A DNA stretch of 64,000 bases from Heterobilharzia americana (taxonomy: Eukaryota > Platyhelminthes > Trematoda > Strigeidida > Schistosomatidae): the NCBI GenBank assembly GCA_944470555.2, contig OX104131.1:12764515-12828514 (forward strand), read 5' to 3'. Below the pieces are notes generated by a model. That model was not told the origin of the DNA, searched no databases, and saw nothing but the letters and a program-made list of their open reading frames with translations. A program made the position numbers and the translations under genes. Below, piece after piece: positions 1 to 10,010 of the stretch. The first letter of the stretch is position 1; every line of letters begins with the position of its first letter.

Positions 1-458
1 TCTCACTGAATGACTGCATGCCTGCCCGCCTACCTGTCCACATGACTGACTGCACTGACTGTCCAACCGCCTGACTGTTAATCTCTCTGTGCTACTGACA
101 TCTCCCTTGCTAGCTCCATTGATCGATTGATATGGCTGCTGCATGGACTTGTCTATTCATTGACTGATTGATTGGTTGAGATGATATCCATCCGGTTGTT
201 TCGATGGATAGATGGCTGTTCATTGAGAATTAGTCAACTTCGTCTGCTTGATAGTTGATTTGTTGAATGGTTGGTGGGTGGTGGTGGTTTCTTTGTCTTA
301 CTGGTTGATTGATGGATGGATTGACTGTGGATTCTGTAGGTTTCTGGGATGAGTGATGGGAATGTATTGAGTGAATAGTGGGTGCAGGCAGGACAGAATG
401 AATGACTTTTCGATTGAGCGGTTTGCTGTTCATTTTGGACTGTTCAGTGTTTGAGTTG

Positions 459-493
<35 letters not shown>

Positions 494-1374
494 ACTGGTT
501 ATATTGTTGCTGGTTTCTGGTGTACTATGTGGAGTCTGCAAGCGTTTCGTCGTTTCGTTGTTGCGTCGTAAGTCTTCACCTTGTTGTGCATGGCGGGTGG
601 ATTCAGTCTCGATGTGGATGGGTGGCTTCTGTTCAGTCAGACGAGATGAAGTTACCAGTGATGAGGTTGGGTGTGTGTTTGTGCATGCTGGCATCCATTT
701 GAATGTGTGGAGATGAAGGGTGTAGGTGGAATGGATTCTGTTCGGCTTGAGGCTTTGGTATGCAGTGTCTGTGAGAGATTGGCGCATGATTTGATGGAGC
801 GGAGTGTGGTGCAGAGGCGTGCGGTGGCTTTGAGTGACGTGTTATTTCATGCACTCGAGAGGGTCGACGTTAAGTCGACTGCAGCTGAAGAGGACGTGGA
901 GGTGGAGAACGGTGATGAGTATGAGTACGAATATGTGGAGTGGGTATGAGGTGTGAGTGAAGCCTTTGAGTGTTTGTGTTTGTGTGTGTTTGTGTGTGTG
1001 TGTGTGTGTGCGTGTACGTATGCGTGTTTGTGTTCGTGACAGTGTGGTGGAGGAGATATGTGACTATGTGGCGTTGATGATAGTTGGTGATACTGACGTT
1101 GGTTGCAGTGGTGTTGGTGTTGTTCGTGTTGTCCGAGTGTGAGATTTTGTTGGTGGGTGATTTGGTGTATGTTGGTGCGGTGCGTATTGTCTTGGTGTCT
1201 TGTGAGTGGTCCTGAGTGCATGCATGCATGCATGAATGCATGCGTGCTTGCTTGCTTGCTTGCTTACCTGCATTTGTGTGTGAGTTGGTTATGGTGTGTA
1301 GAGTGTAGTGTGTAGATTGATCGAGTTCCGCTAGTGCTGTTGGTTGTGTTGTGACGAGAGAGACCTTCCAGTCA

Positions 1375-1447
1375 GCCCGGTTAGCTCAGTCGGTAGAGCA
1401 TCAGACTTTTAATCTGAGGGTCGGGGGTTCGAGCCCCCCATCGGGCG
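1375..1447 (+). tRNA. tRNA-Lys(UUU)
   Basis: A complete 73-nt cloverleaf. The acceptor GCCCGGT pairs with ATCGGGC (one G-T pair), the D-stem is GCTC/GAGC, the anticodon stem TCAGA/TCTGA encloses loop CTTTTAA with anticodon TTT, and the T-stem GGGGG/CCCCC encloses TTCGAGC. The discriminator is G, CCA is not encoded, and there is no intron. The internal Pol III promoter is intact: A box TAGCTCAGTCGG and B box GGTTCGAGCCC. It reads AAA/AAG codons in cytoplasmic translation. A TTTT Pol III stop follows 5 nt after the 3' end. The same gene recurs once per unit; unless noted, the other copies are identical over the 73 nt. Confidence 0.97.
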
Positions 1448-1452
1448 GTGGC

Positions 1453-1456
1453 TTTT
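1453..1456 (+). terminator. Pol III TTTT terminator of the tRNA-Lys gene
   Basis: The sequence GGTGGC-TTTT-CCACAG directly follows the tRNA. Four T residues are the minimal Pol III stop. GTGG and CCAC on either side of GC-TTTT could also pair. The same stop follows all 20 tRNA copies. Confidence 0.75.
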
Positions 1457-1738
1457 CCACAGATGCAACTCATCGTGCCACCAGTGTGCACCGACAGTGT
1501 CGCGAGGTTGTCGGACCGGTCTGCGCACCACGCCACGCATGAACTCACCTTCATTCATATAATATCGATGCGAGGCGATTCTCCTCCTTGTCGGTAGTAC
1601 ACTTCCGTGTCACTGTGTCCGCTGTATCTTCGTGTAACTACACACGTCTACACGTGGGTGTGTGCACCCGCTTCCCTTTGATCACGCTCATCAACAGCTA
1701 CCCGAATACATTTTGCCAACATTTAGCCCCTACACCAT

Positions 1739-1766
1739 CACACACACACACACACACACACACACA
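1739..1766. repeat. (CA)14 microsatellite, present in every unit
   Basis: This lies about 290 bp downstream of the tRNA and is followed by ATATCATTCC. It recurs at the same place in each unit with a varying repeat number. Units near 32555, 34440 and 42806 carry a G interruption, and the unit near 40935 carries CCC. On one strand it is the reverse complement of the (TG)n tract about 600 bp further on. Confidence 0.97.
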
Positions 1767-2332
1767 ATATCATTCCTTCTCCATGTTCTCTCACACAGTC
1801 AGCCATTTGGACACATCCGTCAAGTGATTCACTGCATGATGTGTGGAAAAGCAAAGCAACTAACATTCTCACCATCTCACTGAATGACTGCATGCCTGCC
1901 CGCCTACCTGTCCACATGACTGACTGCACTGACTGTCCAACCGCCTGACTGTTAATCTCTCTGTGCTACTGACATCTCCCTTGCTAGCTCCATTGATCGA
2001 TTGATATGGCTGCTGCATGGACTTGTCTATTCATTGACTGATTGATTGGTTGAGATGATATCCATCCGGTTGTTTCGATGGATAGATGGCTGTTCATTGA
2101 GAATTAGTCAACTTCGTCTGCTTGATAGTTGATTTGTTGAATGGTTGGTGGGTGGTGGTGGTTTCTTTGTCTTACTGGTTGATTGATGGATGGATTGACT
2201 GTGGATTCTGTAGGTTTCTGGGATGAGTGATGGGAATGTATTGAGTGAATAGTGGGTGCAGGCAGGACAGAATGAATGACTTTTCGATTGAGCGGTTTGC
2301 TGTTCATTTTGGACTGTTCAGTGTTTGAGTTG

Positions 2333-2333
<1 letters not shown>

Positions 2334-2364
<31 letters not shown>
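2334..2364. repeat. (TG)n microsatellite 1, present in every unit
   Basis: A 31-bp uninterrupted TG run between TTGA and ATGACTGG. It recurs in each unit and shortens in some (for example near 45278, 47148 and 59233). It is perfect alternating purine-pyrimidine DNA. Confidence 0.97.
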
Positions 2365-2367
<3 letters not shown>

Positions 2368-2604
2368 ACTGGTTATATTGTTGCTGGTTTCTGGTGTACT
2401 ATGTGGAGTCTGCAAGCGTTTCGTCGTTTCGTTGTTGCGTCGTAAGTCTTCACCTTGTTGTGCATGGCGGGTGGATTCAGTCTCGATGTGGATGGGTGGC
2501 TTCTGTTCAGTCAGACGAGATGAAGTTACCAGTGATGAGGTTGGGTGTGTGTTTGTGCATGCTGGCATCCATTTGAATGTGTGGAGATGAAGGGTGTAGG
2601 TGGA

Positions 2605-2823
2605 ATGGATTCTGTTCGGCTTGAGGCTTTGGTATGCAGTGTCTGTGAGAGATTGGCGCATGATTTGATGGAGCGGAGTGTGGTGCAGAGGCGTGCGGTG
2701 GCTTTGAGTGACGTGTTATTTCATGCACTCGAGAGGGTCGACGTTAAGTCGACTGCAGCTGAAGAGGACGTGGAGGTGGAGAACGGTGATGAGTATGAGT
2801 ACGAATATGTGGAGTGGGTATGA
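2605..2823 (+). CDS. Possible 72-aa reading frame repeated in every unit
   Basis: An ATG opens 72 codons ending in TGA. I do not recognise the product. The N-terminal two thirds could form helices (many Leu, Val, Ala, Arg and Glu); the C-terminal third is acidic with an EDVEVENGDEYEYEYVE stretch. There is no signal peptide or membrane segment. The frame is open in all 21 copies, ending at 949, 2823, 9942, 11834, 18981, 20855, 22738, 24611, 31743, 33636, 35517, 42015, 43889, 45759, 47629, 54119, 55989, 57850, 59714, 61570 and 63436; the last copy has an Arg-to-Trp change. Because array homogenisation keeps copies alike anyway, the conservation is not evidence of selection. The G/T-rich strand is also poor in stop-forming A residues. 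It may be a chance frame or an old exon fragment. Confidence 0.15.
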   Translation: MDSVRLEALVCSVCERLAHDLMERSVVQRRAVALSDVLFHALERVDVKSTAAEEDVEVENGDEYEYEYVEWV

Positions 2824-2865
2824 GGTGTGAGTGAAGCCTTTGAGTGTTTGTGTTTGTGTTGTGTT

Positions 2866-2902
2866 TGTGTGTGTGTGTGTGTGTGCGTGTACGTATGCGT
2901 GT
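2866..2902. repeat. Alternating purine-pyrimidine TG tract 2, Z-DNA prone
   Basis: A (TG)n run passes without a phase break into GCGTGTACGTATGCGTGT, giving 37 bp of strict purine-pyrimidine alternation. Each unit has this tract. The upstream TTTG interruptions and the length vary most of all unit segments, so it works as a fingerprint of individual units. Confidence 0.9.
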
Positions 2903-3090
2903 TTGTGTTCGTGACAGTGTGGTGGAGGAGATATGTGACTATGTGGCGTTGATGATAGTTGGTGATACTGACGTTGGTTGCAGTGGTGTTGGTGTTGTTC
3001 GTGTTGTCCGAGTGTGAGATTTTGTTGGTGGGTGATTTGGTGTACGTTGGTGCGGTGCGTATTGTCTTGGTGTCTTGTGAGTGGTCCTGA

Positions 3091-3148
3091 GTGCATGCAT
3101 GCATGCATGCATGCATGAATGCATGCGTGCTTGCTTGCTTGCTTGCTT
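3091..3148. repeat. (GCAT)n then (GCTT)n tracts, present in every unit
   Basis: GCAT repeats (3091-3117), a short GAATGCATGCGT link, then five GCTT repeats (3129-3148), about 110 bp upstream of the tRNA at 3258. GCAT number varies between units. Family B elements are inserted inside this tract. Several units have GGTTGC instead of GCTTGC at the start of the GCTT run. Confidence 0.95.
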
Positions 3149-3257
3149 ACCTGCATTTGTGTGTGAGTTGGTTATGGTGTGTAGAGTGTAGTGTGTAGAT
3201 TGATCGAGTTCCGCTAGTGCTGTTGGTTGTGTTGTGACGAGAGAGACCTTCCAGTCA

Positions 3258-3330
3258 GCCCGGTTAGCTCAGTCGGTAGAGCATCAGACTTTTAATCTGA
3301 GGGTCGGGGGTTCGAGCCCCCCATCGGGCG
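3258..3330 (+). tRNA. tRNA-Lys(UUU)
   Basis: Identical to the copy at 1375, with intact A and B boxes and a TTTT stop. Element A1 begins 637 bp downstream, the same distance as A3 from the tRNA at 25053. Confidence 0.97.
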
Positions 3331-3967
3331 GTGGCTTTTCCACAGATGCAACTCATCGTGCCACCAGTGTGCACCGACAGTGTCGCGAGGTTGTCGGACC
3401 GGTCTGCGCACCACGCCACGCATGAACTCACCTTCATTCATATAATATCGATGCGAGGCGATTCTCCTCCTTGTCGGTAGTACACTTCCGTGTCACTGTG
3501 TCCGCTGTATCTTCGTGTAACTACACACGTCTACACGTGGGTGTGTGCACCCGCTTCCCTTTGATCACGCTCATCAACAGCTACCCGAATACATTTTGCC
3601 AACATTTAGCCCCTACACCATCACACACACACACACACACACACAATATCATTCCTTCTCCATGTTCTCTCACACAGTCAGCCATTTGGACACATCCGTC
3701 AAGTGATTCACTGCATGATGTGTGGAAAAGCAAAGCAACTAACATTCTCACCATCTCACTGAATGACTGCATGCCTGCCCGCCTACCTGTCCACATGACT
3801 GACTGCACTGACTGTCCAACCGCCTGACTGTTAATCTCTCTGTGCTACTGACATCTCCCTTGCTAGCTCCATTGATCGATTGATATGGCTGCTGCATGGA
3901 CTTGTCTATTCATTGACTGATTGATTGGTTGAGATGATATCCATCCGGTTGTTTCGATGGATAGATG

Positions 3968-4310
3968 TTTAGGATTTTTCCTGGTGCGAACTTGACAGAC
4001 GCAAAGACCAATCACTAATTATTCGAGCTTGTTATATACCCACGAATACGAGACCAAGGTAGAACACGATAGCGTAGTCGGATGGAATAGTATATTTGGA
4101 TGGTTATGCCAAAATACCGATGCGTTCCAACTAACTGGCTAGAGAGTCGAATACGAGCAATGCAACGTAACACGACAGCGTGCCAAATGGCGAGGATGCT
4201 TGACCGGATGCCTTCAGCTTAGCGAGTCCAGTTAAACTATCAAGGTCAGCATCGATGTCGAAGTCGTCAAACCCTAGACTATTGATTTTAGGGAAGTGTA
4301 TGACGCTACA
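3968..4310 (-). repeat. A1 3' LTR
   Basis: 343 bp. In element sense it starts TGTAGCGTC and ends ATCCTAAA. Position 3978 carries a change (G in the other A LTRs, T here) shared only with the A3 3' LTR. It also has several private changes relative to its own 5' LTR. Confidence 0.93.
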
Positions 4311-4315
4311 GATCA

Positions 4316-4325
4316 CTCCCCCCCT
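4316..4325 (-). other. A1 polypurine tract
   Basis: AGGGGGGGAG on the minus strand, just upstream of the 3' LTR. It is the expected primer site for plus-strand DNA synthesis. Confidence 0.75.
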
Positions 4326-4780
4326 AGTGGGATCGTGAGGACCCTAAGACGATACCAGCCGGAAGTAAAAACCCAGTGATTTCTCCACTGGTAAAACTCT
4401 CCCGATGGGCTCACTGCGTGAGGTGGCCCCTGGTTGTCTGAACCTTATTCTAAAGTGTCGTGGTGATTAAACAAATAAAATACAATAAATGAAATTGTAC
4501 GTCGGTCGCGGTCATCTGTTCCTTTCGACGTTCCGTCCAGTGCTCGTTGCACCTGGAATATAAATAAAAGTCTTTAATACCACGAAAACGTTGCGTAAAA
4601 ATGGGAATTATTTATATATAAACGTGTCGAAAAAGAAAAATTTACGCTTATCTTCGCCGTTTTTTTTAGTTTTTATTACATAGTAAATAAAAATTGATAT
4701 AAAAAGGCAAAGTGTACGAGGGTTTGTGCCGGTAAATACGAAAAATAGTGCCTCGAAAAAAATGGTTGGCACACACTTAG

Positions 4781-7700
4781 CTAAGTTGAATATGACTTCA
4801 GGTACTCTGGGAACCTGACGGTTCGACCTGATCGTGATTTTTGTTGCGCCGCTAGTTGTTGCAGCTGTGCATTACCAGGCACATCGTCGAGAATTTCGAT
4901 AATTGAGTCATCCGTCGGCGGATGTAGCGAGCTGAAACGTCACATACAATGGGGTTGCCTTCGAAATAAGCTGGTTTCAAACGGTCGATACTGACAGTAT
5001 CTTCGCGTCCGACTCGCTCAATTACATAGCATTTCTCATGTCGCTTAATCACTTTGAACGGCCCGTCGTAGGGTGGTTCAAGTGGTCGACGAACAGCGTC
5101 GTGGCGAACAAACACGTGTGATGTCTTCTGTAAAATGGGGTGGACGAAAACATCAGTCGTTTGCGGTCTAATTGGAGAAGGCCTAACTGAACGCATTGCG
5201 TTTGTAAGCCTAGTCACATAAGATGCCCTATCGGAAACATGTTTGAAAGTTGAAGGGGAAACAAACTCACCTGGTAGGCGAAGAGTGGTCCCATAGACGA
5301 GTTCTGCAGGAGTGCATCCAGCATCAACTTTCAACGCGTTACGAATACCTAGTAGGACTAGAGGCAGAGCCTCGGTCCACTGAGGTATGTTTGTAGCTGA
5401 AAGGGAAGCTTTCAGCTGTCGATGGAAACGCTCTACCATGCCATTTGCTTGTGGATGGTAGGCTGTCGTTCGGAACCGAGTGCAACCTAAAAGTGCCGTT
5501 AGAGCGTGAAATAGTCCGCACTCGAATTGGCGCCCACGGTCGGTTGTGACGTAGGATGGACATCCGAAGTTCGCGATCCATCTTTCGACGAAAACACGAG
5601 CAACTGTTTCGGCAGCAAAATCTTTAATGGGTACTGCTTCCGGCCATCGTGTGAAACGATCAACACAGGTGAAAAGGTAGGTACATCCATTAGATTATGG
5701 TAGGGGTCCTACAATATCTATATGGACGTGGTCGAAACGCATGTCTGGGGCTAGAAATGAGCCTAAAGGGCTTTTCGTGTGTCGCGTGACTTTACACTTT
5801 TGACAAGCTAAGCACGACTGGGCCCACTCCTTAACGTCTTTGTTCATCCCAGGCCAGCAGAAACGTTGTGCGATAAGCCTAATGGTGGCTCGTACACCTG
5901 GATGAGAGAGTTTGTGCAACGTATTGAAGACGTTGCGTCGACAACTCTTCGGAACTATTGGGCGTGGTTGACTAGCAGAGACATCGCACAAAATTGCGTC
6001 CTTGTCTGATCCAACAGGACAAAGTCGCAGTTTGAGAGTTGTTGACGACAACTCGTGATGCAGCTCAAGGTCTTCCTTTTGACGCCGAGCTAGTTCAACG
6101 AGATCAATACCCTCGATATAGTTTATCGAAGCTATTCGAGATAGTGCGTCGGCTGCGGAGTTATTTGCTCCAGAAATGTGGCGGATGTCTGACGTGAACT
6201 GGGAAATGTAATCCAGCTGTCGCGACTCACGAGGGGAGTATTTGTCAGACGCCGAGCTGAGGGAAAAAGGTAACGGTTTGTGGTCTGTGAAAATAATGAA
6301 ATCACGACCTTCCACAGAATGTCGAAAATGGCGTACAGAACAGTACATGGCTAGGAGTTCCCTACCCAATGTACTGTATCTTGTTTCCGCGTCTTGCAGC
6401 CGCCTCGAGAAAAAGGCTAACGGTTGCCACTGGTTGTCAGTCAACTGTTGCAAAACTGCTCCAATTGCTGAATCAGATGCATCAACAGCAATACTCAAAG
6501 GAGCATTGGGGTCATGATGCATAAGCATGGTTGCGTTCGAAATGGCTTCCTTGACTTTAGAGAAAGCAAGTCTAGCCGCGTTGTCCAGAGACACGAACTT
6601 CGCAGTTCCTCGAAGTAGATCTGTGAGTGGTCTCATGACAGAAGCACAGTTAGGGATAAACCTTCGGTAATAACTTACCAGGCCATTGAAAGTGCGGAGA
6701 TGTTTCACAGTGGTCGGCTCTGGATAGATTGTGATAGCCGCCACTTTATCTCTCAATGGGCGTATACCTTTGTTGTCAATGGTATGCCCAAGGAAGCTGA
6801 GTGATTCAACTCCTATTTCACACTTCTGTAAGTTAACTGTGATGCCATGTTTTTTGAGTCTTTCGAATGCGAGGTCCAAATGTTTAAGGTGTGTTTCCTT
6901 ATCTGGACTCGCAATTAGACCATCATCGATGTAGACATGAACAAAATTCAGACCACGGAAGCCGTCGTCCATAAAGCGTTGGAATGTTTGTGCTGCATTC
7001 CGAAGACCAAAAGGCATGCGCAGGAATTCAAACAGGCCAAAAAGAGTAATAATGGCTGATTTCGCGATATCTTCTGCTGCCATAGGTATCTGGTTGTACG
7101 CTTTGACTAAGTCGATTTTCGAGAAAATGTTCATGCCGCATAAGGTTGCGGTCAAGTCGTAAACGTGGGGTATAGGGTAGCAGTCCGGAGTTGTTTTGGC
7201 GTTAAGACTTCGGTAATCACCGGTTGGACGCCAGTCGTTGCTATCCTTTTTGGGCACCATGTGCAATGGCGATGCCCAAGGACTGTTCGACGGTCTGATA
7301 ATGACCAGTTCGAGCATATGGTCGAATTCATTTTTCGCCGTTTGCAGCTTATCGAGGGCTAAACGGCGCGCTTTGGATGCCACAGGAGGACCTGTGGTTG
7401 TGACGTGATGCATAACATTGCTGGTTATGCACGGAAGAGTGTGTTTCGGTTGTTGTAACTCTGGATATTTCTCCAGAACTGCCTGGTAGGACGCGTCGTC
7501 TGATTGTTTAGTCCTAACGATGGCTAAACTCGGACCTACATAGGTGGTGCCGCCAATAGATAACTTTGTGTTGTTATCTATCAGTCGTCGACGGCGAGCA
7601 GCTACGAGTAGATCTTAATGGTTCAGCATATCTATGCCAATGATGGGCATAGAGACGTCAGCAAGGAGGAAGATCCAGTGAATAGGTTTGCGTAAACCTA

Positions 7701-7926
7701 AGTTGAGGTAGGCATACCGTCTCCCGAATGTCGCGATTGCCTTGCCGTTGGCTGCTTGAAGATTGAAGGATGGGTCGTGATGACGCTCCTTTGTCGTTGC
7801 TGGAAGAATGCTAACATCTGCGCCGGTGTCGACGAGGTAGCGGACTTTCGTTTTAATGTCGGTGACGTAGAGCAAACGGCTTCTTACGCCGGCTACGGTT
7901 GACTTGAGCACGTGCCGGCGTGACCG
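4781..7926 (-). pseudogene. pol: A1 pol (PR-RT-RNase H-integrase), inactivated
   Basis: Read from the frameshift point, it aligns along its whole length with the open pol of A2 and A3. Visible parts are the aspartic protease DTG motif, RT with the YIDD catalytic box, RNase H with the DAS and TDHK motifs, the His-His-Cys-Cys zinc-binding part of integrase and the integrase core. Three lesions are present: a nonsense codon at 7615-7617 just after the protease (Tyr codon to TAA), a nonsense codon at 5695-5697 early in the integrase core (Glu codon to TAA), and a 1-bp loss near 4917-4921 that shifts the C-terminus. RT also has Gly in place of Cys after YIDD, and several other residue changes fit relaxed selection. 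No active Pol is expected. Confidence 0.9.
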
Positions 7927-7932
7927 TTTCCC
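7887..7932 (-). promoter_or_regulatory. -1 ribosomal frameshift signal, A1 gag/pol
   Basis: On the minus strand, G GGA AAC sits in the gag frame (7926-7932). A 5-nt spacer GGTCA follows, then a 7-bp perfect stem CGCCGGC/GCCGGCG (7914-7920 with 7887-7893) around a 20-nt loop. Slipping back one base moves ribosomes from gag into pol. Heptamers of this X XXY YYZ type with a downstream stem are the standard -1 signal in retroelements. Confidence 0.75.
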
Positions 7933-8732
7933 GAGTTCGGGTCCTTCTTAAAACGGCATGGTTTACGACATTTTCTGGCTTCATCCCCGTAAGTGTTATG
8001 AAACCAGCACCATTCAGGGATTTCCACCCTGTTGGGTTTCGTTTTAGGGCTACCACACGACTTGCTGCTATGTGCTAAGGTGCGTTTATGTGATGTGCTA
8101 CGTGATCTAGGACTTCGAGATCGTAGCAACAGTTTCACAGAGTTGCACAACTTGGTCACCTCCGAATCCTGGCGCTCTGTTTTGTCACAGATAGAATATA
8201 CGTTGGAGACGGGTCTGCTGGATATCTCCAGTATTTTATCTGCTGAAGCTGCCAGGTCGTCGAGTGGGACTGACTGGAGAGTCACCAACACGGTCTGCAC
8301 CGGTTGTGGTAGTTTCGAGAGAAACAGTTCTCGGAAGAAACCATCGTCAAATGTTCGTGCACCAATTACTTCTCGCATGCGTGCGAGGACTTCAGTAGCT
8401 GAGTGGCTGCCTAGCTCGATGTTACGAAGCAATTCGTCTAGACGTTGGCGATCTGTGAGATCGCCTTTCTTCAAGAGTGCAGCCTTTAGAAGTGCATAAG
8501 GGTCACTTATTTCAGGATTAAACATGTTTGCTGTAACATACCTGTTCAATTCTCGCGGTAGTGAACGTATGACGGCAAGAAATCGAGATTGAGGATCTGA
8601 GACACCCTGTTCTCGAAAATCGGCCTCGGCATACAGAAACCATGTTTCTGCAATGTCTGGCCAATATGGCACGAGATGGATCGTGTTCGAGGTCGGCTTA
8701 ATACGAATAAGCTTGGGAGTGTGGTCGGACAT
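7893..8732 (-). CDS. gag: A1 Gag polyprotein, intact
   Basis: 279 residues from the ATG about 110 bp downstream of the PBS. It would form the capsid and bind RNA in cytoplasmic virus-like particles. Residues 1-180 are the capsid-like part (Trp/Phe-rich start, helical middle). Residues 195-240 are Arg/Ser-rich and basic. The zinc finger has Cys242, His245, Cys255 and Cys259, the CHCC arrangement typical of CsRn1-type elements rather than the usual CCHC. The frame ends 7 codons after the finger region's frameshift heptamer. This is the only A copy here with an unbroken gag; A2 and A3 have a 1-bp loss after about residue 64. Confidence 0.88.
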   Translation of the reverse strand: MSDHTPKLIRIKPTSNTIHLVPYWPDIAETWFLYAEADFREQGVSDPQSRFLAVIRSLPRELNRYVTANMFNPEISDPYALLKAALLKKGDLTDRQRLDELLRNIELGSHSATEVLARMREVIGARTFDDGFFRELFLSKLPQPVQTVLVTLQSVPLDDLAASADKILEISSRPVSNVYSICDKTERQDSEVTKLCNSVKLLLRSRSPRSRSTSHKRTLAHSSKSCGSPKTKPNRVEIPEWCWFHNTYGDEARKCRKPCRFKKDPNSGNGHAGTCSSQP

Positions 8733-8842
8733 GAGAAAGTGTAGTAAATGGATATATAAATGTTATCGAAATGAAAACAATAAACAAATATAAAATGGAA
8801 CAGGCTCACCCATTCAATACTTGCTATTGTTCGGGATATGTA

Positions 8843-8860
8843 ATCACGTCGGGCTCACCA
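8843..8860 (-). other. A1 primer-binding site (tRNA-Trp-like)
   Basis: TGGTGAGCCCGACGTGAT on the minus strand, one base after the 5' LTR. It matches the complement of animal tRNA-Trp 3' ends with about one mismatch (recalled from known tRNA-Trp genes). CsRn1-type elements are known to use tRNA-Trp. Confidence 0.8.
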
Positions 8861-8861
8861 A

Positions 8862-9203
8862 TTTAGGATTTGTCCTGGTGCGAACTTGACAGACGCAAAG
8901 ACCAATCACTAATTATTCGAACTTGTTATATACCCACGAATACGAGACCAAGGAAGAACACGATAGCGTAGTCGGATGGAATAGTATATTTGGATGGTTA
9001 TGCCAAAATACCGATGCGTTCCAACTAACTGGCTAGAGAGTCGAATACGAGCAATGCAACGTAACACGACAGCGTGCCAAATGGCGAGGATGCTTGACCG
9101 GATGCCTTCAGCTTAGCGAGTCCAGTTAAACTATCAAGGTCAGCATCAATGTCGAAGTCGTCAAACCCTAGGCTATTGATTTTGGGAAGTGTATGACGCT
9201 ACA
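8862..9203 (-). repeat. A1 5' LTR
   Basis: 342 bp, one base shorter than the other A LTRs because of a lost G near 9183. It contains the TATATAA box described for the A2 5' LTR. Confidence 0.93.
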
Positions 9204-9451
9204 GATGGCTGTTCATTGAGAATTAGTCAACTTCGTCTGCTTGATAGTTGATTTGTTGAATGGTTGGTGGGTGGTGGTGGTTTCTTTGTCTTACTGGTTG
9301 ATTGATGGATGGATTGACTGTGGATTCTGTAGGTTTCTGGGATGAGTGATGGGAATGTATTGAGTGAATAGTGGGTGCAGGCAGGACAGAATGAATGACT
9401 TTTCGATTGAGCGGTTTGCTGTTCATTTTGGACTGTTCAGTGTTTGAGTTG

Positions 9452-9486
<35 letters not shown>

Positions 9487-9979
9487 ACTGGTTATATTGT
9501 TGCTGGTTTCTGGTGTACTATGTGGAGTCTGCAAGCGTTTCGTCGTTTCGTTGTTGCGTCGTAAGTCTTCCCCTTGTTGTGCATGGCGGGTGGATTCAGT
9601 CTCGATGTGGATGGGTGGCTTCTGTTCAGTCAGACGAGATGAAGTTACCAGTGATGAGGTTGGGTGTGTGTTTGTGCATGCTGGCATCCATTTGAATGTG
9701 TGGAGATGAAGGGTGTAGGTGGAATGGATTCTGTTCGGCTTGAGGCTTTGGTATGCAGTGTCTGTGAGAGATTGGCGCATGATTTGATGGAGCGGAGTGT
9801 GGTGCAGAGGCGTGCGGTGGCTTTGAGTGACGTGTTATTTCATGCACTCGAGAGGGTCGACGTTAAGTCGACTGCAGCTGAAGAGGACGTGGAGGTGGAG
9901 AACGGTGATGAGTATGAGTACGAATATGTGGAGTGGGTATGAGGTGTGAGTGAAGCCTTTGAGTGTTTGTGTTTGTGTT

Positions 9980-10010
<31 letters not shown>

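Larger units (their letters stand above)
1..3967 (+). repeat. Array block 1 (two tRNA units plus partial unit)
   Basis: It starts inside a unit, downstream of a tRNA that lies outside the window. It contains the tRNAs at 1375 and 3258 and ends at the A1 insertion point, where GATG (3964-3967) is the left target-site duplication. Apart from the tRNAs I see only spacer: a C/A-rich stretch, a G/T-rich stretch and microsatellites. Confidence 0.95.
3968..9203 (-). mobile_element. LTR retrotransposon A1 (Ty3/gypsy, CsRn1/Boudicca-like)
   Basis: A full-length 5236-bp element, minus strand, flanked by GATG duplications (3964-3967, 9204-9207) in the tRNA spacer. Order in its own sense: 5' LTR, tRNA-Trp-like PBS, gag, -1 frameshift signal, pol (PR-RT-RH-INT), about 470 bp of A/T-rich 3' untranslated DNA (4311-4780), purine tract, 3' LTR. 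The LTRs differ at about five substitutions and one indel, the most of the three A copies, so it is the oldest. gag is intact; pol has two nonsense codons and one frameshift. Assignment rests on the Gag Cys-X2-His-X9-Cys-X3-Cys finger and the domain order. Confidence 0.93.

Noticed and set aside
230..787. Minus-strand 185-codon frame rich in His, Thr, Ser and Asn, recurring in most units
   Set aside because: It is a low-complexity translation of G/T-skewed spacer and (TG)n, broken in several units by repeat length. No domain, and no start or splice context.
1351..1542. 63-codon plus-strand frame over each tRNA
   Set aside because: It is the tRNA gene read as codons. The cloverleaf and Pol III boxes explain the conservation.
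1448..3257. A second RNA gene in the spacer (5S rRNA, spliced leader, U snRNA, hammerhead ribozyme)
   Set aside because: I looked by eye for Pol III boxes, Sm sites, spliced-leader sequence and the CTGATGA/GAAA hammerhead core and found none apart from the tRNA. A covariance-model search would be decisive.
1588..3827. Frames of 61-146 codons through (CA)n, (TG)n and GCAT tracts (Thr-His, Cys-Val or Met-His-Ala repeats)
   Set aside because: Length and frame change with microsatellite number from unit to unit, which a real protein gene would not tolerate.
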